Under the pieces are notes generated by a model. That model searched no databases, was not told the origin of the DNA, and saw only the letters and a list, made by a program, of their open reading frames with translations. A stretch of DNA of 64,000 nt from Pseudozyma flocculosa PF-1 (Eukaryota > Basidiomycota > Ustilaginomycetes > Ustilaginales > Ustilaginaceae): NCBI RefSeq assembly GCF_000417875.1, contig NW_006920880.1, forward strand, positions 192,260 to 256,259, given 5' to 3'. Made by a program: the position numbers and the translations under genes. Positions within the stretch are counted from its first letter, which is position 1, and each line of letters starts with the position of its first letter. Positions 38,469 to 49,621 of the stretch are shown piece after piece.

Positions 38469-41098
38469 CTATGGCTCCTTCGGCTCGGTATTGTACCGCT
38501 CCCGCGCTCCTGTCGTGCCATGAACAGTCGCAGATCAGCGTGAGTGCCCCGGCTGGGCATTGTCAGGTCCGCCTGACGCGTCTACTCACCATCTTTGGCT
38601 GCGGAGACGTACGCCTTGTGACCCGCCCCCGGCACCGGCTGCGTCTGGCTCGGCGTGGCGCTGCCCAATCCAGCGCCCTTGGCGTAGATCTTGGTCTCGA
38701 CGATGCCTGTCCTGCCCTGTCCGGAGGCTCCGAGGCCCTGGCCCTTGCTCCAGCCCATCATCGCGAGCATCTTGCTGCCGATGTTGCTGCTGTCGATCTC
38801 CTTCTCGACAGGCATTTCCGGCTCGTCGCTTTTCGGTACGTCGGTCGCGACCGGGCCCTCGTATGATTTCGCCTGGAAGCTCGCTTTTTTGAACGCTGGC
38901 GTCGAGTCGGTACCAAACACCGCCCTCCTCTCCAAGGCACGGTCGCGGTACTTGGACGCTGGTGTTCCGCTCGCGTCTTTAGCAGCCCCGATCGGAGCAA
39001 ACCCGGCGGATGCACTGCTTTGGGACGAAGTTTCGAGGCCAGCATCCTGCGATAGCTTCCGATCGACGCCAGCGCGACAAGTATCGAGGTTCCGCAGGTT
39101 GTCCTGGAAGACACGCAGGGAGGGTCAGATCGTGCCAAGAGGCCAATTTCCTACGGTCAGTGTTCGTATTGTGACCGTCTGAATGATGACGACGACGATG
39201 ACGACGCACCTCGTGCAATGCTGATTCCTTTTCGTGCCGACGCAGGACGTCGAGGCTTTTGAGCTTCCGTTGACACAGGAGACAGGCATTCTGAGCAGTG
39301 TCCAAGTAGTCAAAAGCACGGAGCTCGTCATCGCTCATCGTCGACGATGACGCCTTCGTCCGTGTTTGCACTTCGGAGGCTGGAAGCGGAGCTGCGGGGA
39401 GCTCATCCGTCTTAAGGGACCGCTGCGTTGCCGTGGGTGCAGGATCATCGATCAAGGTGAGCTGACGGGAAAGACGGGCGAGTACCACTGAGCCCCGACG
39501 GCGCTTCGTTACTCACCTCGACCGACTTGGACTGCTTCGATGTGACGCCATTTCCGCCTGTCGCCGCGGAGGCATCCGAATTGCCCATCTTGCGGAGCTC
39601 CTCTTGCTTCTGATTCCACTTTGTGATGTTGAGGGCGACCTATAGGTTTGGATCGGCCAGAGTGCATCACAAAGGCGGGGCATCGAGCAAGACTTCGATG
39701 AGCACTCCCACAACTCGGAGTGGATATCGCAGGCCGATGGGCCGGCAAGGTGGACAGACGTCGGGGGTCGGGGAGGCAGATACATGGGGTCGAGGTCTCC
39801 TACCTTTTTGCTCGTGGCAGCCGGTGCGCCTTTCTTGACCTTGGTGACTCTGGAATCCTCATCGACGAATCCGGCGTCTTTGAGGTTTGAAGACGATGAA
39901 ACGGATGTCGGCCAAGACCATGAGGCAGCAGTGGTCAGCCAAATGCCAGTCGACTGATAGCAGGGGACGGAAGCGGGCAGCGCGGAGCAGAGGCCAAGCG
40001 TGCGCGCAGATAACAACCGTTGGGTAGGCTTGCCTTCGCAGGCGCCGCAGCCGCTTCGTTTGCGACCCGGGTCGAGCTGCTATCGTGTCGGTTCAAGAAG
40101 CGTCGCAAGCAGCGTCAGTATCACTCTTTCGGAGCGCAGAACACTGCGCGAAGGGTTCGGCGGCCGCAGATCACTGACGATGGTCCTGCTGACGTGGGTC
40201 TCTGATCAGAGGGTAGCGACTTGGCGCCGCTGGGCTTGCTTTTGGCCGTGGCATTGTCTGTACCAGGTCTAGCCGTCGCGCTGTCCTCCTCGGCGCGTCC
40301 AGCCTCTCCGTTGCTTTTGGCTCTTGAGCTGTCCTTGTTGCGATGATGGCGTTCATACTGCTCGTCGTACCTGGCCTGCTTGCGCGGCGGTGGAGATCGA
40401 CTCCGGTCTGATCGCCTGGGATCCCGGCTCGTTTGGGGAAGTTCACCGTCTCTCCGACCCGACTGCAACGAACTCGAGCCGAGGGGATATCCCGCTTCCG
40501 GATAGGACCGAAGCCGAGACGAGCTTGCAGGGTCAGATCTGCTGTCCGTCCAAGCGGGCTTCGATGGCAGGAAAGGTGGCCGAATGTTCGCGGGGTATCG
40601 TCGTGTAGCGTCCCATTCAGGAGGATGGCCGTGGTACGTCGGTGCAGGGAGATCATAGCCCATTGGCTTCGGAGGAAGTCGATGCGACAGATTGGTTGGG
40701 CGAGATGGGTCCCAAGGCGACGCCGCAGGATATGATCGAGAGGCTTGCGCGCTCGTGGGGAGCGGCGGCGGCGGCGGCGGCGGTGGTCCTGGGGGTCGCG
40801 GCGGCAGCCCAAGGTCGGGTGCCCCTTGCAACGCGTATCGGGATGGGCCGCCCAGGGGGCCCCAACCCTCGTCACTCAATCGCAGCTGCCTTGAAGGGCT
40901 GCGCTCGCCACTCGAGTGTTGTTCATGTGCGAGTCGGTCGTCTCTAACGATTTCGCCGTCCTCAGAGCCGTTTGATGGCCGAGCAGGGCTGGGCTCATCC
41001 GCCTCGCTCGAGAGGTCCGTGTTCGACATCAGCGGGCGCGCTGGCAGCTCTGACCGAAATGCTGAGCTGTCGCTGTCGCCATCTGGTCGCATCGCCAT
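38469..41098 (-). CDS. RBM5/RBM10-like splicing factor with C2H2 finger and G-patch, lacking RRM
   Basis: Resembles the C-terminal half of RBM5/RBM10, which regulate 3' splice-site choice. Exons 41098-40179, 40076-40018, 39877-39804, 39639-39517, 39461-39210, 39103-38590 and 38509-38469 give 660 residues. A Pro/Arg/Ser-rich N-terminus precedes 'NACLLCQRKLKSLDVLRRHE' (C2H2 finger near residue 430), 'YRDRALERRAVFG', and the G-patch 'SNIGSKMLAMMGWSKGQGLG' then 'ASGQGRTGIVETKIY'. The last 41 nt exon restores the RBM5-like ending 'ARERYNTEPKEP'; reading through the donor at 38589 instead gives a false stop. No RRM, RanBP2 finger or OCRE domain is visible. The first two splice junctions (40178/40077, 40017/39878) are the weakest. 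Confidence 0.8.
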
Positions 41099-41940
41099 GT
41101 CGCAGTGATGGTCGCTAGATGGTGCGAAAGTAGGGGAGCGGGTGAGTGTCAAAGAACGGTGCAACGCTTCGACGAGGAGCTGAAAGCAAGGAGCAAGTCA
41201 CCTCCTACATGCTCCACTTTCGGGACGGCCCGATCCGCGGTGAGGCCGTGCGGCATCGGGCGGCTTCCGAATGAAGCCTGGCACTCGGCGTGCGGAGAGA
41301 GAGGGTCAGCTGCAGCGGCGTGCATGTGTTTATGGGGCGGCCTGCCAACCGGCTGCCAGCCTGCCTGGCCTCGTCCCTTTCTTTCACCCTACGCTCTCTC
41401 TCTCTCTCTCTCTTTCTCTTCCTCGCTGCCTTTGCCTCTTCGCCAGCAGCTTCGAGACCCAATCGGAGACGATTCGAACTCCACGCTTCGTCTCTATCGG
41501 TGTCGCCCTACCCCTCCCCCTATACTCCAAGAAACGCTTCGACTTTTGGAAAGGACCAACCCGACACTTTCATCAAGGATCATCACTGCAACGACTGCCA
41601 CGACGACGCTGCTCCTGCTGCGGCTACTGCTCGAAGCGCGGCTCGCCCCGACGACGAACGAAACGAAGGCGCTCCTCTACTGGGAGCTGCTTCTACAGAG
41701 ACAGCCATATCGACGGCCAGACAGCACCACGGCGTAGACGACCTTCGACCTCGACAGTCACGAGGGTCGGCTCCTGGCGACGCTCCGCCTCGACAGTCCT
41801 CAGATCCAAAGCAGTAGCCGACCATGTCTCGGCATCAGGATTAGAGCCATCGCATACCGAAAGGCACGGTCACTCTCGGCTCCCCTGCTGCTGTGAAGCC
41901 GTCGTCTCGTCCAGCCGTCGGATCGATTGCCGCTTCCAGC
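41099..41940. promoter_or_regulatory. Divergent spacer, RBM5-like / SOG2
   Basis: 842 bp between divergent starts. Seen: GCCAGCCTGCCTGGCC near 41354-41369 and a (CT)n tract near 41395-41414, followed by a pyrimidine-rich leader. Open frames cross this region on the plus strand but lack coherent content, so SOG2 is started at 41941. Confidence 0.5.
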
Positions 41941-44900
41941 ATGAGTAGGTCGCCCAACATGACCAGCTACACGGCGATCGCCTCGAGCGAAGATGGCCGA
42001 AGTACGCACCCCTCTTCGTCGACCTCGTCGCCGTCCTTTGCTGCGGCGCGGGCCAATGCCCTTGCGACGGCGTCGTCCGGGCTGGGGAGCGAATGGCCGC
42101 GAACCTTGACGGAACCGGACAACATGATCAAGACGCCCACCCCCACGGAAACGTGGACCTCCAGCACGCTCGCCCAGTACGCGCCCTCGACCACGGGCAG
42201 CCGTTCTGGAGGCAGTACAAGCCAGGCTCGGCCCATCAGCGAGGAGGAGCTGATGGCGCTGGTGGTCGAGAAGCGACTCAAGGCGAGCTCGGAACCTTTC
42301 CAGACCGCGGCGGGGGCCCGAAACCGATCTGGTAGCGTAGCCGGCCGCGAACGAGGCCGCGAGGACGGCAGGTCCGCTTCACAGACGCGGCGGGACGCCA
42401 AAGAAGGGCAGGAGATCAACACGCGGGATACGCTCGACCTCTGCTACATGCGCATCGACCGGCTGCCGGACGGCCTGGTCGACGTGATCAAAGACGACGT
42501 CGTCAGGTGAGCCGTCCATCCGCAGTACTTTTCCCCCTGCTGTCGAGATTACGCTTTGCTGAGTCGATGGCAGAACTCGTCGCTCCTCTCCCCTCGGTCA
42601 GGCTTGCTCTCGGGTACAACCTCCTCACCAAGATCCCCGACAGCTTTGTCGAGTTGAGATGCGTGCGGTACCTCAATGTCCGCGCAAACAGCCTCAACAG
42701 CTTCCCCGCTGCTGTGAGTCGAGCCATGAAGAGGGCTGTCCAGGCTCTGGGTCTCTGCTGACCGCCGCGCGCTGTAACGTCCCTTTCTCCCGGCCCTTTC
42801 GCAGATCTGCAAGATGCCTAGCCTCGAGATCCTGGACATTAGCAGAAACAAGCTCCGTGCCCTCCCCAACGAGCCCGGGCGCCTGCTTTCGCTCAGGGTG
42901 AGTAGTCCTGTGCCTTTTTTGATGCCGGTCGCTGGGGCAGCCCGCTGATTCCATCCTTCGGCGATCCACGCTGCACCCTCCTCGTTCTGCGATCGCAGGT
43001 GCTGTCACTCAACAGCAACAAGCTGACGCGGCTTGCGCCGTGGGTGGCAAAGATGAAGCACCTGCGTGTGCTCAAGATGGAGAACAACCCGCTCGAGTGG
43101 CCACCACCCCACATCTCCAAGATGCCGTCGGTCGTCTTGCAGAAGCCGCCGTCTTCTGCCGGCAGCGGGGCCATCGAGAGAGACGTGGTGCGCAAGTTCG
43201 AGGAGCGGCAGATGGTCGTCTGGATCGCCAAACTCAAGAACTGGATCAGCGACAGCCAGGGTGAGCACATCGTTTGCGCATCGGACGCCACTCATCCTGA
43301 CAACAAGAGTATTCCGCTGACCCTGTGACGCCGTCGCGACCTGTCTTCGAAGCAGCCGCTAAGCGAGCAGAGTCCCTAGAGCCGTCTTCCTCGGCGGAAG
43401 TCGAGACGGACCAACCATCAGAGGAAGCTTCGACGCCCACCGACATCCTCGCCCTGCCGGTTGCTGCGCCGCCGCCAGCCATCGTCGAGCAAAGCACGGC
43501 TTCCGAAGATTCGCCCGCCAGCACAGGACATGCTTCCGACCAGAGCGACGGGCCCGTCACCCCCAAGAACAGCGATCAGAAACCGGACGACGATGCAACC
43601 TGGTCGCAGCTTCCCACCCCGAGCAGCGAAGACAGGGCGGGGTCCTCTCCCGACATCAACAGTCGCGAATCCCTGCTGCCGTACGACCGCCACCATGGTT
43701 CTCCTCGCCAGCTGTCCCGGGACCACTCTCACGAGCCGGTGCCGCCGATACCGAAGCAGTTTTCCCCTCATACCCCTTCGACGGTCGTCGCAGGCGGCCC
43801 CACCGACGTACGACGTCCGGCTACTGATGCAGGACCGTCGATCAACGCAGCTCGCCCGGTCGCGGATCTACATTTAACCGATCGTCGGATCGACGCCGAT
43901 ATCTATATCAAATCGCAGCACGGTCGCAACAACTCGCATACCATCGGCCAGGCCGTGTCGCCCCTGCAGCCGGGACCGCGCCGCACGCTGAACCCCAAGA
44001 AGTCGCTGCCCGATCTGCGGCTGAGCCACGAGGACATCCTGACAGAACGCAGCCAGAGCGTGCCCAGGTCAACCGACCGCAGTGCCGCCGTTGCAAACCG
44101 AGCGACAGAAGCGTCCGCACGCCCGGCCGTCTCTTCGCAGGATGACGACCAGCATCCGTACGTCGCCGCCCTGCCGACAAGGCGACCTAGCAGCGCTCCT
44201 CGGCGACCGCCACTGCCGCAATCCGCGAGCAATCCGATCGGATACCACTCGAAGCCCGGTGGCTGGTCGTCTTCGACGCCGTCCCCCAGCCAGACGTCCG
44301 CTGCAAGCTCTGGAGGAGGCGGACTTCGAAAGTTGAGCCTTCCCACCGTCGGAGCGACCCAGGCGGCGGCCGAAGCAGCGGCAGCGGCGATGGCGTCGCG
44401 GGCCCCTTATGCCCATACGCCGCCCAGAGGCGACTCGCACGGCGGAGTTCCGTCTGACAAGGGCGAGAACGTCCTGCCGGCCGCTCGATCCGACTCTCCC
44501 ACGGTCGCCAGGAACCCGGCCGACTTTGAGCGCAACAGCTACTTTCGGCGCCTATCGACGCTGCCGCCATCGACCATCGCCAAGGCCGTCCCTCCTCCAG
44601 TGCTCAAGTTTGTCGACGGCACTCGCGGCGTTCTTTTCGCCCTGTCTCAGATCCACGCCGCGCTGAAGCAGTATATTCTCTTCGCCACCGACGAGCGCAT
44701 CTCGGGCCAGTTCAACCGCGTTCTCGACATCGCCAGCGGCTCGATGACGACCTTCATCAACTCGCTGGACCGCTTCGACTCGCTGTCACTGCGAGGCACG
44801 CCGGAGCCATCAGTCATCCGTGGCGTGCTGATGACGTGCAAGGAGAGCGTGGTGACGTTCCGCAAGGTGGTCAGCGTGCTGCAGCTCCAGCTGCGAGCCT

Positions 44901-46405
44901 TGCAGAGCAGCGCCGACGTCCGTTTCACCCGCACCCTCTTGCTCATGCTCTACGGCAGCATGGCCGAGGTCAGCAACAGCTGGACTGCGATGGCGCCCCA
45001 GGTCGACGCGGTGCTGCCCTACCTTTCCGCCGACTCGATCGCAAACGCGGCCGCGAACCCCGCCCATGCCGCTCTCGCAAGGCAGAACAGCAGCATCCTG
45101 TCGAAGGCGACGGCGGCCGCCACCAACGCGCCTTCGCTGCCGAGCATTGCAGAAACCCCGAACTCGGCCAGGTCGGTGCGGCCAAACGCGCAGCCGCCGA
45201 GGCCAAGTCGTCGGCGTCATGCAGGCTCGTTCAGCGCTCATGACGTGGCCCAGGGCGCCAACATCCCGCCGAGCTCGTCGCAGCTACAGCCCTTCAACCT
45301 GGAAGACCTCCAGGCCTCGTCGGCGTACGGAACTCCCGGCCGGTCAGGACGCCGACCCGCTGTGCCCAACGGCGCGGTCCCTCCGCCGCATGCGCCCTCG
45401 GCATCTGGATCCGGCTCAGACTACTTTTCCCAGGCGGCCATGCACGCTCCTGGACCCACGCCGGGCACGCCGGGCGCCGCGGCCTCCGCCAATGGCAGGG
45501 GCATTGGCGCCAGCTCGGCCCCGGCGTCACCCTCCAAGAACCGGTCCAACTCAAACGCAAGCTCCAGCGGGGACACGTCGGGCTTCATGGCGGCAGGTGT
45601 GAGTGGCATGACGCCGATGGCCCCTGCCTCTTCGGCAGCCACCTCGGTATCGCACCAGAAGCACGGCAAGTCGCTGTCCAACGGCAGCCGAGCCGGCACC
45701 GGGCTCCCACCGAGCGGACTCGGCGCCAAGGTGACGATCGATGACCACCTTCTGGTGCTAGTCGACCAAATCACCGGGCTCTCCGCCGAAGTCTGGACGG
45801 CGCTGCTCTCCCACCTGACCGGCCTGGGCATCGAGTCTGAGCCGGCGACGCCGACGGGTCCCGTCACGACTCGATCACGCTCCAACACGGCCAACAGTCT
45901 CAGCGATCGCGAGCGCGGCGGGCACGGTCAGGATGCCGGAGAGCGCCTCGATGGGCTCCTCGTCGTCGCCGAGACGACGGCTTCGCTGACCAAGAAGCTG
46001 CGCGACCTGCGCGACCTGACGCACAGCACCGCGGAGCTGACGTCGCGGCTGCGCGAGACGTACCACTGCGTGCGCGAGGAAGAGGAGCAGGTCGACGTCG
46101 ACGCACTGCTGGCGGTCCAGCGGTCCAGCGGCGAGAGCGACGACCGCGAGCGCGAGCGCGACGGGCGCAGCGGCGCACGGCGCTCGGCGGCCCTCGAACT
46201 CATCGCCCAGGACCTGGCCAAGCGCCTGTTTGACGAGTCGCACCAGTTTATCCGCGCCATTGTCAACATCTCGACGCTCATCAAGACGATCTCGACGTCG
46301 CACACGTTTCCGCGCGAGCTGCGCCGCTCCCTGGGCGAGGTGACGCACGGCTGCTCTGCGCTAACGGTGCATCTGCTCTGGCTCAGCCCGACGTCGATCT
46401 CCTAG
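41941..46405 (+). CDS. SOG2: RAM-pathway leucine-rich repeat protein Sog2
   Basis: Scaffold of the RAM network that activates the Cbk1/Orb6 NDR kinase for polarity and cell separation. Exons 41941-42506, 42602-42713, 42805-42897, 42999-43260 and 43308-46405 give 1,376 residues. After a disordered N-terminus, leucine-rich repeats are split over four short exons ('DLCYMRIDRLPDGLVDVI', 'LTKIPDSFVELRCVRYLNVR', 'MPSLEILDISRNKLRALPNE', 'VLSLNSNKLTRLAPWVAKMK'). The large last exon contains a Ser/Pro-rich linker and the Sog2 domain ('DGTRGVLFALSQIHAALKQY' through 'SMTTFINSLDRFD', ending 'FPRELRRSLGEVTHGCSALT'). The last intron, 43261-43307, is only 47 nt. The start was chosen at the first ATG of the open frame. 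Confidence 0.9.
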
Positions 46406-46801
46406 GACCGCTTCGGACGCAGGCCGGGTCCCTAGAGCCCCCCTGCGCGCCAAAGGCTGCTCCGTATCGTGCTGTCCGAGGATCGCGCCGCACCCCGCGC
46501 CATCAGACGAACCTCCGCACCTCGCTAGACTGTCCTATCTGATGTCTCCATACAGGATCCCTTCTCTTGCCCCTAGTTCCGCCGCACCACGTTGCTCGAT
46601 CTCGATCTCGATCTCGATCTCGATCTCGATCTCTCTCATCTCATCTGTACTACAGCATCCGATCCCATCCAACGTCGATCTCAGTCGCCTCTGCACGGTC
46701 ACCGCTTCCCCCTCTTCCGGCGCCTCCCATCCGAATCCACTTTCTGTTTTGGTCTATGGCACGGCAGGGTGGCGGTTGGCGAGCCCACAACGACGGCATC
46801 T
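46406..46801. other. Convergent spacer, SOG2 / NMT1
   Basis: 396 bp between convergent stop codons, containing a perfect (CTCGAT)6 hexanucleotide repeat at 46595-46630. No gene is supported. Confidence 0.5.
46595..46630 (+). repeat. (CTCGAT)6 hexanucleotide repeat
   Basis: Six perfect CTCGAT units run into CTCTCTC, in the spacer between two convergent genes. It is probably a length-variable microsatellite. Confidence 0.95.
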
Positions 46802-49134
46802 CTAGACCATGACGATGCCGTTTCCGGATCCGATTTCGGTGGGGCTCCTTGCGCTCCTCCTGATGAGCTCCTCGGCGAGGGGCTTGACGTTCGGATCGTC
46901 CTGCTTGATGACGGACTTGAGGTGTTGCGCGACGGGATCGAGTTCCGTCTCACCCGGTCGAGATCCCATTCCACCGGCAATCGGGAGCACCCTCCAGTTC
47001 TACCGCGACGACCAAGGCATTGATCAGAGCAAGAGAGAGCCAGCAAAGAGTCAGCGGTGCCCTTGCGGCGAAGGGAAGCTCAGGCCCGGCGGCGCTTACA
47101 AAGAGGTAGAAGCGGAGGAAGCCGTCGCCCGGTCCGAACTTTTGCTCCTGCAGGAAGAGGGAGTTGTCCATGACTGTGAGGCAGTTGACGACGTCGAAGC
47201 CGTACTGCGGCGTTGCGGCGTAGCGTGTCGTACCGTCAAAGTGGCGGGCAAGGGGAAAGGTGAGCAAGATTCACACGTGCCGTGCCGCAGGAGCATCGCC
47301 TCTAACTCACGTCGCGGGCAATGATGAGCGCATCGCCGCAGAGCTGGTTGAGCCTGCGCTTGAGGCGCTGCTTGACGTCGCGGTCCTCCCTGTCCCACCG
47401 CGTCACCTTGTCCTCGTCGCGCATCTCGCTCGGGCTCAGTCCGGTGAGGTGGCTCTGCTTCCACTCGGGCACGCCGCTCGACTTGGCCTTGGCCAGCGGG
47501 CTGAGGTTGGAGCACGACCCGCTCGGCTCGTCCGAGGCGGCCGGTGCGCCGCGATGCTCGGCTCCTGCCTCAAAGTTGCCCTCCCTGTCCCGGAAGACGA
47601 CGTCGGTGGCGTAGTAGAACATGTAGGCCGCGTCGAGGGTCTTGTGCTTCGGGTTGTCGAGGATCGAGGAGGGCAGGCTGTAGAAGGAAAAGACGTCGGT
47701 GATGCGTTGCGTGCTGGGTTCCTCGACGACGTATGTCCACGTCACCTGCTTCTGCCGCTTGCCGCCGACGTCGACGCCGCGGCCGCTGAGGAAGATGTGC
47801 GACACCTCCTCGTCGGAGAACCGCGGCGCCATGTCGAATCGGCGCATGTAGCGCCGCAGCAGCCTGCCGACCGCCGGGACGTCCTTGCGCTCCATCTCGC
47901 GCAGCCCGACAGTCGAGGTGGACGCGGGCAGCTCGAAGCGCTTGATGTGGGCGTCCATCGACATATTGTGCGGCACGGCCGAGAAGCCGACGTCGACGAG
48001 CTTCTGGGCATTGATGGTGCGGTGGTAGTAGCGCGCCGTCGAGCAGGGCGTCGGCAGCACGGCGCCCGCCGTGTAGATGGCCTGGAAGACGCCGGTGAGG
48101 TGGCACTGGCGCGTGACCTCCTTGATGAGGACGGGCGCGAGGCGCTTGTTGCGCAGCTTCTTGTGGACGACGAGAAAGTTGATCTCGGTCGAGTGGTACG
48201 AGTGGTCGCGGACGCGCAGCTCATGGGGGATGCCCGAGATGAAGGCGACCATCTTGCGGGTCGACTTTACGCGGACGCCGATGTGCCACGTCTGACGGTA
48301 GCCCGGGTGCTTGAGGACCCAGTTGAGGAACTCGGGCGAGTAGTTGAAGCGGAGGCTGGCGTCGTCGTCCTCGACGTAGTTTGCCGAGAGGAGATCGTAG
48401 ACCTCCTTGAGCTGCGCCTCGTCGTCGATGTCGACGGTAACCCACTCAAAGTCTGGGGGCAGCGGGTAGGGCTCTGCGCGGACCTCTTCTGGCGGCTGGT
48501 TTGGCTGGATGGGGCCCTCCTGGAGCAAGGGCTTGTCGCCGGGCTTCATGACGGGCTGCGTCTTCCAGAACTTGTGGTCGGCGAGGGCCTTTTGGGTCTT
48601 TTGCTTTGCGTCCTGGCCCTTGAGCACCTGGTCCTTTTCAAAGTTCATCATGGCCATGACCTTGGCGAGGTTGGCCTTGTTGACGTTGGCGGCGGCGGCT
48701 GCTCCGTGCTCCTGCTGCACGGCGTTCTGCACCTGCTGTACGACCTCGTCCGAGATGTTGCCCTCTTGGGAGGATGCGGCGGCGATCTGTCTCTCGACCA
48801 TGGCGGCGTCCTTTTCCGCCTTTGTCTGGGGCGTGGCTGAGCTGGTCAGGCCGAGCTTTTTGCGGAGCTTTGCGGCTGCCTTGCTCTCCTTCTTCTTGCG
48901 CTGCTTTGCCGTCAGGGTTGCGCCGGCGGCCTGTGGGGCGTCGTCGTCGTCGCCGTCGTCATCGCCTGCGCTACCTTGATCGTCGTCATTGTCGTTGTCG
49001 TCGCCATTTGGTCGGGTCGTCTGAGCAAGATCCTGTGCTGGGGGTGCTGGTGGAGCCGCGTCGCTGGAAGGCTGTGCGCTCGCAGTGGCCGAGGACGACG
49101 AGGAAGGAGCTGGTGGCGGTGCGTCGGCTGCCAT
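46802..49134 (-). CDS. NMT1: Glycylpeptide N-tetradecanoyltransferase (N-myristoyltransferase)
   Basis: Transfers myristate from CoA to N-terminal Gly of target proteins; essential in fungi. Exons 49134-47311, 47204-47100 and 46999-46802 give 708 residues, about 250 more than yeast Nmt1. Residues 1-180 are Ala/Ser/Asp-rich with a Lys-rich helix ('AKQRKKKESKAAAKLRKKLG'), a possible ribosome-binding extension. The core begins 'KFWKTQPV' and includes 'FEWVTVDIDDEAQLKEVY', 'LNWVLKHPGYRQTWHIGVRV', 'EINFLVVHKKLRNKRLAPVL', 'YYHRTINAQKLVDVGFS' and 'LQEQKFGPGDGFLRFYLF'. The end 'NGIVMV' supplies the C-terminal carboxylate used in catalysis. Splicing to 47204 is chosen because it gives 'ARDYGFDVVNCLTVMDN', as in other NMTs. 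Confidence 0.93.
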
Positions 49135-49621
49135 GGCGGTGGGGGAGGAACCAGAGGAGTGGGTCGAGTGAGCGGGGAAACACAAGCCAGCCAGGAATAA
49201 GGGTTGGAAGGAAGGAGGCAGGCAGCTCCCGCGTGCGAGTCGTCTGTGCGTCGTTGGGGCTGGGTCGGGGGGTGTTGGTCTGAGTGAGGGTGACCCGTTG
49301 ACCCGCTGACCCGCTGACCCGCAGACCCGCAGACCCGCAGACCCGCACGGGTGGATTGCGATCGTCGTCTTGTGCCTTTCGCTGGGGAGATTCCACAATT
49401 TCGTTGGCCAACACCGCTTTTTTTTTCTCCTTTGGCGAGGTGTGCGTCGAGGTGCATGTCTTTCTTTCGGGTGGCCTCGTGGGCGTCGTCTTCTGGTCCT
49501 CTCCGCCACCGCAACGGTCCCCACCACCACCACCTTCACCACCACCCCCTACGCTGCATCTGCACCCACCCGGCTGGCCTCTATTGCGCCACACAAGCCG
49601 CACACCGCCGCCATCACCATC
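49135..49621. promoter_or_regulatory. Divergent spacer, NMT1 / NSA1
   Basis: 487 bp between divergent starts. It contains the (TGACCCGC) octamer array at 49291-49346 and a CACCACC-rich leader before NSA1. Confidence 0.5.
49291..49346 (+). repeat. Seven tandem 8 bp units, TGACCCGC / AGACCCGC
   Basis: Seven contiguous octamers: one TGACCCGT, three TGACCCGC, then three AGACCCGC. They lie 157-212 bp before the NMT1 start and about 275-330 bp before the NSA1 start. It could be a microsatellite or a multi-site regulatory element. Confidence 0.9.

Noticed and set aside
47260..48840. A 526-codon open frame antisense to NMT1
   Set aside because: It overlaps the conserved NMT catalytic core in full and has only compositionally biased sequence; it is a shadow frame.
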